12,695 nucleotides of DNA, from the NCBI GenBank assembly GCA_041476565.1, contig JBGOTQ010000217.1, positions 1-12,695 of the forward strand. The letters are read 5' to 3'. Origin of the DNA: DATKMG01 sp041476565. Its GTDB lineage: Bacteria > Acidobacteriota > Terriglobia > Versatilivoradales > Versatilivoraceae. The notes below the pieces were generated by a model, which did not search any database, was not told the origin of the DNA, and was given only the letters and a program-made list of their open reading frames with translations. The position numbers and the translations under genes were made by a program. Shown here in pieces: positions 6,106 to 12,695 of this stretch (the stretch's first letter is position 1; each line of letters opens with the position of its first letter).

Positions 6106-8160
6106 ATGATCCTCCGAAGCCTGCTGGTTCCGATGGTTCTATTCCTATCAACTAGTTTCTGTAGCGAAACTGGCTCAGCAAGCTCCCCTCCTCGGATGAG
6201 GAGGGGAAGCACTGACGAAGTCGGTGCGGGGTGGTGGGATCTTTTGAAGCCAAGAAAGCCCGAAAGTACAGAGCTGCAAAGCGACATTACCCCCCCACGT
6301 GCTGCTGCGCCGCACATTGCTTCCTCGAATGATGAGCGGAGTACTTGCGGGTTGCACTCAGTAAATCCAGTGTCGCAACAAAAACAAGCGAGCCCAGCAG
6401 CTGCGCTCGAATTACCCAGCGCGTATTTTCACCTGATGGAGGTAGGCGTCAGGCAAACAGAAGGGCGCCTAGGCTCCGGACCGTTGGACCTGCAGGCGCT
6501 CGACGCTCGTGGCAACCAGTGGCGGCTCTTCCCCCACATTGTGCTGACTGCAGCGGTGCTGTATGCCAAACCAGACCCATCGAATCAAAATTATCAGAAT
6601 CCCGAGATGCTTTCGTTTGCGATCCGAATCGGTGATCTACTAGCCAGTGAGAATGAGCGCGGCCGTTTCGAGCAACGGCTGAATAGTGACCGGGACACAT
6701 ATATGTGGCTCGAGGCTTATCGACTTCTGGAGAAAGATTTGGGGACCGAGCGTCGAGGGCGATGGCGTCAGGAACTGGAAAAGGTCATTTCGACGCTGGC
6801 TGATGACTCTGCGGTAAGAACAGACTTCCCGGGATACCAGTCACCGTTCATCGGCACTTCACCCAATCATCTCTCGCTTTGGGCTTCGACCGTCTTTCTT
6901 GCAGGGAGGGTATTCAATAATCGATCCTGGGAGGAATTGGGGGCACGCATCATGCACCGATTTGCCGCCGAAGAGCAATCTGCCGACGGGTATTGGGGGG
7001 AGCATGAGAAATTGCTTCCCACTCCCGGATATGATTACACGACCTACACCGGCGTGGCTCTTTATAGGGAGCATTCAAAGGATCCAGTTGCACTGGAGGC
7101 CCTGCGTCGCGGGTTGGATTTCCACAAATACTTCACTTATCCCGATGGGACTCCCGTGGAAGTCCTTGACGATCGCAACCGGTTCACGCAACTCCGAGGT
7201 TGGGGCCAATCCGCTCCGCATGGTTCGCCCGACCTTGAAGCACCTTCTGGTGGGAATGATGAATCTGCCTCAAAAGGTCACTTTGGCTTCTCGAACTTTC
7301 CGGACGGCCGTCGGTATGCCGAATTCCTGACCTCTTTTTTTCACGAAGGGGAGGTGGGGTACGAGGATCTCGGCCGTATTGCCCAAGATGCCCTCTACTA
7401 TCATCCTGGTCCGAAGATGTCGATCCCGTCGGATCTCCCAACGTATTCGCGCCAGCTCACTGTTCCTGCCGGCATTCGCAAATCCGGACCTTGGGTAGTT
7501 TGTCTTTCCGGTCTGATTAGCACCAAGGCAGTCGACAATCAGTACTACCACGATCGCCAGGGTCATCTGAGTGTCTTTAATCAAAAGGTCGGTCTTATAG
7601 TGACCGGTGCCAACTCAAAGCATCAGCCCGAACTGGCAACCTTCTCAGAAAACCTCCTCGGGCAGGTCTTCTATATGCCTGTCAGCAGCCGGCTTCAAAT
7701 GAGCGAGCCACAAGACCGTCTCTCCCTTGCCTATAACACCTTCTTCTGCGACCTTTTGGTTTCTCCGCCTTCGGAACAACAGTTGGCATTCTCTTTTTAC
7801 ATTACTGGCCACGACGAACCGGCCGAAAGCGCGAATATGACGCTGCAATTGTGCCTAGAACCCGGGGAGCTCCTGGAGACTGCCACAGGCAAAAAAATAT
7901 TGCTTGGGGCTGAACGAATCGATCTTGGGGCAGAGGCTCTAGGCGGTTGGATACGGCACCATGGCTGGACTTTGAAGATCGATTCCAGTGCCGAGCTGGC
8001 CTGGCCCGTTTTTCCTCATAACCCTTACACGAACAGCCCCGAGACAATTCTCCAGAACGCCGTCGGCGCTCTATCAATACCTTTGCTTCTAAAGAAAGGC
8101 ACTGGCCGGTTCATACGCCCAAAAGAACAAACGATTAATTTCGTTCTGCAGATCAATTAA
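6106..8160 (+). CDS. Putative secreted alpha/alpha-toroid polysaccharide lyase-like protein
   Basis: Protein of 684 residues that I cannot place in a named family with certainty. It begins with a Sec-type signal peptide (about 1-24). Residues about 26-82 are low in conserved character and are encoded by a REPIN-like repeat. The helical region (about 100-410) has features recalling alginate lyase/heparinase-like toroids, such as TSPNHLSLWAS (251-261, Asn-His pair) and GYDYTTYTGVALY (308-320). GYWGEHE (295-301) and FTYPDGTPVEVLDDRNRF (343-360) are further examples. The C-terminal 250 residues look beta-rich, as in the sandwich of those enzymes. The likely role is cleavage or binding of an extracellular glycan; this is inference from architecture. 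Start chosen for the signal peptide and GAGAAGG just upstream. Only 42 bp separate it from the next gene. Confidence 0.85.
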   Translation: MILRSLLVPMVLFLSTSFCSETGSASSPPRMRRGSTDEVGAGWWDLLKPRKPESTELQSDITPPRAAAPHIASSNDERSTCGLHSVNPVSQQKQASPAAALELPSAYFHLMEVGVRQTEGRLGSGPLDLQALDARGNQWRLFPHIVLTAAVLYAKPDPSNQNYQNPEMLSFAIRIGDLLASENERGRFEQRLNSDRDTYMWLEAYRLLEKDLGTERRGRWRQELEKVISTLADDSAVRTDFPGYQSPFIGTSPNHLSLWASTVFLAGRVFNNRSWEELGARIMHRFAAEEQSADGYWGEHEKLLPTPGYDYTTYTGVALYREHSKDPVALEALRRGLDFHKYFTYPDGTPVEVLDDRNRFTQLRGWGQSAPHGSPDLEAPSGGNDESASKGHFGFSNFPDGRRYAEFLTSFFHEGEVGYEDLGRIAQDALYYHPGPKMSIPSDLPTYSRQLTVPAGIRKSGPWVVCLSGLISTKAVDNQYYHDRQGHLSVFNQKVGLIVTGANSKHQPELATFSENLLGQVFYMPVSSRLQMSEPQDRLSLAYNTFFCDLLVSPPSEQQLAFSFYITGHDEPAESANMTLQLCLEPGELLETATGKKILLGAERIDLGAEALGGWIRHHGWTLKIDSSAELAWPVFPHNPYTNSPETILQNAVGALSIPLLLKKGTGRFIRPKEQTINFVLQIN
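6184..6341. repeat. REPIN-like double hairpin repeat inside the coding sequence
   Basis: The left unit has a hairpin with 10-bp stem (TCCCCTCCTC at 6184-6193, loop GGAT, GAGGAGGGGA at 6198-6207). A second stem follows (GCACTGAC 6209-6216, loop GAA, GTCGGTGC 6220-6227, one G-T pair), then GGGGTGGTGGG (6228-6238). The right unit (about 6289-6341) reads like a decayed inverted copy: ACCCCCCCAC, a GTGC/GCAC stem (6299-6302 with 6312-6315), then CCTC...GAG. Two palindromic units in opposite orientation around about 50 bp match the REPIN layout. The minus-strand reading includes PLLIRGGE, which I recall as a common translation of such dispersed repeats in environmental genomes. It stays in frame within the gene at 6106-8160. 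Confidence 0.65.
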
Positions 8161-8163
8161 TCA

Positions 8164-8188
8164 GATTTCCAATTGTCGATTGGAAATC
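8164..8188 (+). other. Intercistronic hairpin between the two secreted-enzyme genes
   Basis: Perfect inverted repeat GATTTCCAAT (8164-8173), loop TGTCG, ATTGGAAATC (8179-8188). It begins 3 bp after the upstream stop and ends 14 bp before the next ATG. It is AT-rich and has no T tract, so it does not look like a Rho-independent terminator; an mRNA stability or processing element, or a protein-binding palindrome, fits better. The following gene has no clear ribosome site of its own. Confidence 0.6.
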
Positions 8189-8202
8189 AATAACGAATCC
8201 CA

Positions 8203-10041
8203 ATGAGCCAAAACTCCTTCAACAGATTCAGAGTACTTCTGGTCTTCTGGCTTGGGGCTACTGCCACGCTTGCCAGTACTCCACCAGACCAGGCCCTGAT
8301 CGTAGGCCGGGTGCTGGATGCACGAACACGGCAGGTCATTCCCTGTACAGTCCGCATTCTCACCAGCGAACATAACGTTCTCACGGAGAATCCAAGTTTC
8401 CAGGAAGGGTTTCGTTCCTCCGGGGCTTTTGAGAAGTCAGTGCCACCAGGGGAGACAAAGGTTTCTGTCACTCGGGGATTCGATTATGTTGGCATGGAGA
8501 AGGTCCTCAATTTGCGCCCGGGAGACAAAATCGATTTGACCTTCCCGCTCGAGCGCCGCACCCCGCTTCATGGGCAGGGATGGTACTGTGGCGACAATCA
8601 TGCACATATGACCCACGGAGAGCGGACCATCGTGGTCGATTTTCCTTACGTGGCGTTAGCCGGTCGCGCAGAGGGACTCGATTATCTGTCTGTTGCCCAG
8701 CAGTGGAATCTTCCGCGCGTTGACCCGGAGAGCTTGGAGGCTGCTTGTAGAGCAGTGAGCACATCTGACTTCACCCTGACGTGGAATATGGAGGCGCCCA
8801 AGAACTATTGGCGCGGCGATGCGTCGAGATGCCTGGGTCATGGCTGGAACCTAGCCATGCGGGGGACCACCGCGGAGGGCCAAGATGCTATCCAGGTTTT
8901 GAGACAAATCAATGCGGGTGATTACGAGAGCCAGAAAGCTCCCGTTCCCAACTTCGAGAGCCATGCCCTGATCCATTCGCTGGATGGAATTGTTTCTTAC
9001 ACCCACCCGTGTCGCTGGTGGTGGGGTGAGTGGGGCGGGCAGGGGATTTATCCTTCGGAAGAAAGCAAATTCATTTCGAATCTGGCTCAGGAATTACCCT
9101 TTGACACGGTGGCGGGACCCACTTACGACACCATCGACATCCTCATGCAGACGGAAGAACGCGAGGCCAATGAAAAAGCCCAACAACTGTGGTTTACCTT
9201 GTTAAACGAAGGTTATCGCATCTCTGCTACGGCTTCGTCCGACACCACTTTTGACAATCCTGGGAGAGGGACTCCTGGCAAAGTGCGAGTCTATACGCGC
9301 GTCGAGGGCCCGCCCACCCTTCCTTCGCTTGCCTTAGCGATGAAGTCAGGACGAAATTTTGTGACCAGTGGCCCTCTGTTGACACTTGAAATTGGCGGAC
9401 ACTCCATCGGGGACGTAATTCCATTGACCCAGCCCACAAGACTCAAGGCTTCGCTTAAAGCGTGGGCTTCCGGCATGCCGGGCGAGCACCTGACCCAAGC
9501 CGAAGTCCTGCGGAATGGCAAAACGCTGAAGACCTTTGACATTTCCGGCCATTCAATGGAATTTCAGACCGAATTCGAAATCGATGAGAACCACACTGCC
9601 TGGTATATCGCTCGTTGTTTTGGGTCCACTCCGGATCAAGTTGCCATCACCAATCCCATCTACTTTGAAGGAAGCGACAGCCATTTGCCGCAACCCGTTC
9701 TGGCCCGCGTGACCGGGACAGTCAACGATCGGGAATCTGGAAAACCACTGGATGGGATTTGTCAAGTGATGTCGATGGTGGGGCTCACACCCGTTCCTCT
9801 TTCCAGGCATGAATTCAGCAAGGGGCGCTTTGTCCTGGAGGTCCCGGCAACGGCCCGATTGCAGGTTCGCGTGCCCGGCTATCAGCGCCAGATGAAAAGC
9901 ATCTTTCTGGATTCTCCTCCTCTCCTGGACATGACCCTGAACATGCATTGCTCCGAACTCATCGACTGGTCGACATTTGAACAGATCAAGGAACTGCTGC
10001 GGAAGGTTGCCCTCAAGTTCGATCTTTCCAAAGAGAAATGA
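8203..10041 (+). CDS. Secreted CehA/McbA-type PHP-domain metallohydrolase
   Basis: Protein of 612 residues with a signal peptide (about 1-25), then a beta-rich carboxypeptidase-regulatory-like domain (about 31-118, ALIVGRVLDARTRQVIPC). A PHP-type domain follows (about 124-395). Metal-ligand motifs are DNHAHMTHG (131-139), GLDYLSVAQQW (159-169), YTHP (266-269) and SATASSDT (341-348). The C-terminus holds a second regulatory-like beta domain (about 498-580, VTGTVNDRESGKPLDG). CehA/McbA proteins include carbaryl esterases, but most members have unknown substrates, so a pesticide role should not be assumed. The position 42 bp after a putative glycan-active protein suggests a shared extracellular substrate. 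The start is set by the signal peptide; upstream ribosome-site match is poor, so coupling to the previous gene is possible. Confidence 0.88.
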   Translation: MSQNSFNRFRVLLVFWLGATATLASTPPDQALIVGRVLDARTRQVIPCTVRILTSEHNVLTENPSFQEGFRSSGAFEKSVPPGETKVSVTRGFDYVGMEKVLNLRPGDKIDLTFPLERRTPLHGQGWYCGDNHAHMTHGERTIVVDFPYVALAGRAEGLDYLSVAQQWNLPRVDPESLEAACRAVSTSDFTLTWNMEAPKNYWRGDASRCLGHGWNLAMRGTTAEGQDAIQVLRQINAGDYESQKAPVPNFESHALIHSLDGIVSYTHPCRWWWGEWGGQGIYPSEESKFISNLAQELPFDTVAGPTYDTIDILMQTEEREANEKAQQLWFTLLNEGYRISATASSDTTFDNPGRGTPGKVRVYTRVEGPPTLPSLALAMKSGRNFVTSGPLLTLEIGGHSIGDVIPLTQPTRLKASLKAWASGMPGEHLTQAEVLRNGKTLKTFDISGHSMEFQTEFEIDENHTAWYIARCFGSTPDQVAITNPIYFEGSDSHLPQPVLARVTGTVNDRESGKPLDGICQVMSMVGLTPVPLSRHEFSKGRFVLEVPATARLQVRVPGYQRQMKSIFLDSPPLLDMTLNMHCSELIDWSTFEQIKELLRKVALKFDLSKEK

Positions 10042-10106
10042 GCTGGGGGCAGTTGCCGAAGATTGGCGGCATTGACAGCGAGCGGGATTTGTTTGAATGA
10101 GCTGGG
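10037..10106. repeat. 11-bp direct repeat in the convergent intergenic gap
   Basis: AATGAGCTGGG occurs at 10037-10047, spanning the stop codon of the PHP hydrolase gene, and again at 10096-10106, ending just before the stop of the convergent regulator gene. The copies are 59 bp apart start to start. No convincing terminator hairpin was found in the 65-bp gap. Confidence 0.5.
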
Positions 10107-12431
10107 TCAGCGGAAGTTCTCCACCAGCATCAGGTCGCTGCCGGCTTCGTCGAGCTGCGAGAACAGAATGAACCGGCCGTCGGGCGAAACAGAAAGTCCT
10201 TCGGTGGGTGGTCTAGAGATCGGCGCGACCGTTTTCACCTTCCCCGTGGCGAAGCTCATAAATTGGATGGAAGACTTCCCATCGGCGCCTGGCGCAGGAA
10301 TGAAATAGATGCCCTCGTTGACGAGAAAGAATGCCCTCGCGACCACAGACGGGAGGACCTGGCTCTCCTCGCCACCACTCACCGGCATCTTCCAGAGACC
10401 CGATGAACGGAATGCTTTCGTGAAATAGACGGACTTGCCGTCAGGTGACTCGAAGGCCGTCTCACCCCCATTAAGGGTCACCTGGATAGCCTCCCCACCT
10501 CCGGCCGGTACCTTCCAAATCTCGTATCGACCGGTCCGATTCGATGTAAAGTAAACCCACTTGCCATCTCTCGACCAGCTCGGTGAGAGATCGTCCGCTG
10601 GATCGGTGGTCAGAGGTATTGGGTTTCCTCCACTGGCCGGGATGACATGGATATCGAGGTTCCCTTGCGCCTCAAAATCAGCCGCGATGCGTTGCCCATC
10701 AGGCGACCAGCGAGGGCTACCGTAACTTGCACCCGTCCGGGAAAAGAGTTCCACGGCATTGGAGCCGTCTGCATCGCTGATCCAGATGCCACGGATTCCA
10801 CTGCGGTCAGATTCACAAGCAATCCGTTTGCCGTCGGGAGAGTATTGTGGAGCCGAATCCGCGCGTGTGGAGGCAATGATACGAACGGGAGGGCCGCTAG
10901 CCACTGCTGGGCCGGACAGTGGAAGCCGCCATATGTTGAGGTCCCCCGTCACCCTGTGGTACGCCAGCCGATTGCCCCTCCGGGAGATGGCTGGAAAGAA
11001 AGCCTCTCCAGCACTGAACGGCAGCCGTTCAGGCTCCGTGGCTCCGGAAGCCGGTACTCTCCACAGACTCCCCCCGCTTCCCAGGACTGTACGGGTAAAG
11101 ATGATCTCCCGCCCATCGGGAGTCCAGGCGGAACCAGAGTTGAAACCATTCAAGGAGGTGAGACGTCTCGGCTCCCCCCTGGGCCTCATGTCTTCAGTCA
11201 GTTCGAGCAGGTAAATGTCTGAGACCCACAAACTTGCCGAGCGGCTGAACGCAATGGTGCGTCCATCGGGCGAGACGGCAGGGAAAAAATCCGGTGAAGC
11301 TGCCGACGGCGGGAAGGTCAAGCTGCGTGTTTCGCCGGTCTCCGTCGATAGCAGTGCCAGACCGTCGGTCACCACCCATTTACCATCTGGAAACCAGGCG
11401 AACATGGACCAGGCAGCCATGGGACCTTGAGTGCGGGTGACCTCCGCCACCCTGCGCTCCGGACCGCCAATGGCAGGGATGACGATGAACGTGGCATGCT
11501 CTTTCGACTCCCGGACAAAACCGATGGTGCGTCCATCCGGCGAAAAGGCCGGCCTGACGTCGGCAGCCGGGTCCGTGGTCAGCCGTAGAGGCGTTGGAGA
11601 GCCAATTAGCTTGACGTAGATGTCGAAGTTGTCCTGCTTCTCCCCATTCCAGGAAAAAGCTACCTGATTGCCATCCGGGGAAAAGCTAGGGTAGAGCTCC
11701 CAACCCGCGTAGCTGGTGAGTGGAACCAATTCAGGTGGAGGTGCGGGGCGACGTCCGCTCCACCACGTAACCGTAAGGCCAACCAAAAGCACGGCCAAAC
11801 TTCCAGCCAGCCAGAGCCCCCACCTCCCTGCATTGCGGCTGAACTGTGCGAGCACTGTCCTCATCCACAGGTCAACAACCGACAATCCTTCAGCTTCCCG
11901 GCTTTCTTCCACCACTGGCCCTTCAGGCGGGCTGATCTCCAGCGCAACTTGGACTGCGGGTACTTCGACCTGGGCCGGCTTGGGGAGTTTTTCTTCGGCC
12001 TCGGGAAGTGAAGCAGGAGGTCGGATCAATGAGGAGCTGAGACCGGCCATCGAGTTGGGCGAGGGAGAAGGTATCGGAGGAGGGGTATCGAGAGGTAGCC
12101 GTTCGAGCGGATAGATGAACCGGTAGCCGCGCCGGAGCAGAGTCTCGATGTATCTGGGATTTTCGGCGGAATCCCCCAACACGCGGCGAAGCCTCTGGAT
12201 GTCGACATTGAGGCTGTGCTCGAAGTCTACGAAAGTGTCTTGGGGCCAGAGCCGTTGTTGCAGTTCTTTACGAGTGACCAGTTGTCCCGGCTTTTCAAGA
12301 AGGATGGAAAGAACCTGGAAAGGTTGCTCTTCGATGCGGACCTTGTGCCCGCCCTTGAAGAGTTCCCCGGAGCCTAGGTCAACCTCAAACACACCGAAGC
12401 GGATCAACCTGGGACAAACCACTGGTACCAT
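10107..12431 (-). CDS. Membrane-anchored winged-helix regulator with PD40 (TolB-like) repeats
   Basis: One-component, ToxR/CadC-style protein of 774 residues. It has an OmpR-type winged-helix DNA-binding domain (about 10-108, with SLNVDIQRLRRVLGD and YIETLLRRGYRFI) and a Pro/Glu-rich linker (about 112-185). One membrane helix follows (about 204-224), then a C-terminal region of about eleven PD40 repeats with the core SPDG (for example YPSFSPDGNQVAFS, RPAFSPDGRTIGFV). The repeats should form a TolB-like beta-propeller outside the membrane that senses a ligand or protein and signals to the cytoplasmic DNA-binding part. The frame is open to an ATG at 12533, but the ATG at 12431 has GAGGGGG 5 bases upstream, and the 34 extra residues are Ser-rich and do not belong to the domain. 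Targets unknown; convergent with the hydrolase gene. Confidence 0.92.
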   Translation of the reverse strand: MVPVVCPRLIRFGVFEVDLGSGELFKGGHKVRIEEQPFQVLSILLEKPGQLVTRKELQQRLWPQDTFVDFEHSLNVDIQRLRRVLGDSAENPRYIETLLRRGYRFIYPLERLPLDTPPPIPSPSPNSMAGLSSSLIRPPASLPEAEEKLPKPAQVEVPAVQVALEISPPEGPVVEESREAEGLSVVDLWMRTVLAQFSRNAGRWGLWLAGSLAVLLVGLTVTWWSGRRPAPPPELVPLTSYAGWELYPSFSPDGNQVAFSWNGEKQDNFDIYVKLIGSPTPLRLTTDPAADVRPAFSPDGRTIGFVRESKEHATFIVIPAIGGPERRVAEVTRTQGPMAAWSMFAWFPDGKWVVTDGLALLSTETGETRSLTFPPSAASPDFFPAVSPDGRTIAFSRSASLWVSDIYLLELTEDMRPRGEPRRLTSLNGFNSGSAWTPDGREIIFTRTVLGSGGSLWRVPASGATEPERLPFSAGEAFFPAISRRGNRLAYHRVTGDLNIWRLPLSGPAVASGPPVRIIASTRADSAPQYSPDGKRIACESDRSGIRGIWISDADGSNAVELFSRTGASYGSPRWSPDGQRIAADFEAQGNLDIHVIPASGGNPIPLTTDPADDLSPSWSRDGKWVYFTSNRTGRYEIWKVPAGGGEAIQVTLNGGETAFESPDGKSVYFTKAFRSSGLWKMPVSGGEESQVLPSVVARAFFLVNEGIYFIPAPGADGKSSIQFMSFATGKVKTVAPISRPPTEGLSVSPDGRFILFSQLDEAGSDLMLVENFR

Positions 12432-12436
12432 GGACG

Positions 12437-12443
12437 CCCCCTC
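12437..12443 (-). promoter_or_regulatory. Ribosome binding site deciding the winged-helix regulator start
   Basis: GAGGGGG with a 5-base spacer to the ATG at 12431. The alternative ATGs at 12449 and 12533 lack a comparable site. Confidence 0.65.
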
Positions 12444-12535
12444 TTGCATGTACGGCGAAAAGGAAGAGGAAGACAGGAAGGAAGAAGCGGACCAGAATCG
12501 TATTAATCCTACTCCGATTCCGTGATGAAACACAA

Positions 12536-12561
12536 GAGGTTAGGGCGCTTGAGGTAGGGCG
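12536..12561. repeat. Near-tandem direct repeat upstream of the winged-helix regulator
   Basis: GAGGTTAGGGCG (12536-12547) is followed, after CTT, by GAGGTAGGGCG (12551-12561), a 15-bp period with a one-base difference. Winged-helix regulators of the OmpR type often bind direct repeats, so this could be an operator in the divergent region. The repeat is short and may be chance. Confidence 0.35.
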
Positions 12562-12649
12562 ATTGCATCTTAATTAGCTGGACATGGAGCGAGAAGTAGG
12601 GTATGAGATCGTGGGGTAGAGTCACTATTTAGCGAGGAAGGGTTACCCC

Positions 12650-12695
12650 ATGAAGATAGAAGTCAGGCAGCAGGCTGGTTCAACAAAGGGTCTAA
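12650..12695 (+). CDS. Possible 5' end of a divergent gene cut by the window edge
   Basis: Fifteen codons are visible (MKIEVRQQAGSTKGL) with no stop before the edge. GGAAGG lies 8 bases upstream of the ATG (12636-12641), a plausible ribosome site. It is divergent from the winged-helix regulator. The fragment is too short to identify a family, so this is a start-site prediction only. Confidence 0.4.
   Translation, partial: MKIEVRQQAGSTKGL

Noticed and set aside
6084..6317. Minus-strand frame containing PLLIRGGE
   Set aside because: It is a translation of the REPIN-like repeat and its flank, antisense to the 6106 gene; taken as a sign of the repeat, not as a gene.
8164..8188. Rho-independent terminator after the toroid-type gene
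   Set aside because: The stem is AT-rich and no run of T follows; the next gene is only 14 bp away on the same strand.
10647..11222. Long plus-strand frame across the PD40 region
   Set aside because: It is antisense to a repeat protein whose regular SPDG units are unmistakable on the minus strand; open antisense frames arise from its codon bias.
10200..11720. Periodic DNA similarity that could suggest a repeat array or CRISPR
   Set aside because: The period reflects protein-level PD40 repeats of differing sequence and length, with no identical repeats or unique spacers.
12432..12533. 34-residue N-terminal extension of the winged-helix regulator
   Set aside because: No ribosome site at 12533, Ser-rich composition without domain character, and a better-placed GAGGGGG before the ATG at 12431.

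Overview
The window looks like a chromosomal stretch from a soil-type bacterium, most likely Acidobacteriota. This is an inference from gene content: a HlyD/ABC/FtsX operon tied to a sigma-54 response regulator, a ToxR-type winged-helix protein fused to PD40 (TolB-like) repeats, a GxxExxY protein and a CehA-type PHP hydrolase. No rRNA, tRNA, CRISPR array or transposase was seen.

Left half (1-5880, minus strand): one apparent operon reading right to left. It encodes a periplasmic adaptor (HlyD/MacA type), a LolD/MacB-type ATPase, two different FtsX/MacB-type permeases whose genes overlap by 4 bp, a small GxxExxY protein, and a sigma-54-dependent response regulator cut by the left edge. Just upstream of the adaptor gene is a very good -24/-12 (sigma-54) promoter. 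About 85 and 106 bp upstream of its predicted start are two similar 16-bp imperfect inverted repeats, 21 bp apart centre to centre, as expected for an enhancer bound by an NtrC-type regulator. The simplest reading is an envelope export system switched on by the regulator encoded at the end of its own operon. The GxxExxY gene sits between 23-bp inverted repeats that agree at 21 positions, and looks like a small cassette inserted between permease and regulator.

Middle (6106-10041, plus strand): two genes for secreted proteins, divergent from the export operon and probably co-transcribed. The first is a 684-residue protein resembling alpha/alpha-toroid polysaccharide lyases. The second is a 612-residue CehA/McbA-type PHP metallohydrolase. 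A REPIN-like double hairpin lies inside the first gene, in the unconserved stretch between the signal peptide and the folded domain, and the reading frame stays open through it. A perfect 10-bp-stem hairpin lies between the two genes.

Right part (10107-12695): a convergent minus-strand gene for a membrane-anchored winged-helix regulator with about eleven PD40 repeats outside the membrane, then a short divergent intergenic region, and the first 15 codons of a possible plus-strand gene cut by the right edge.
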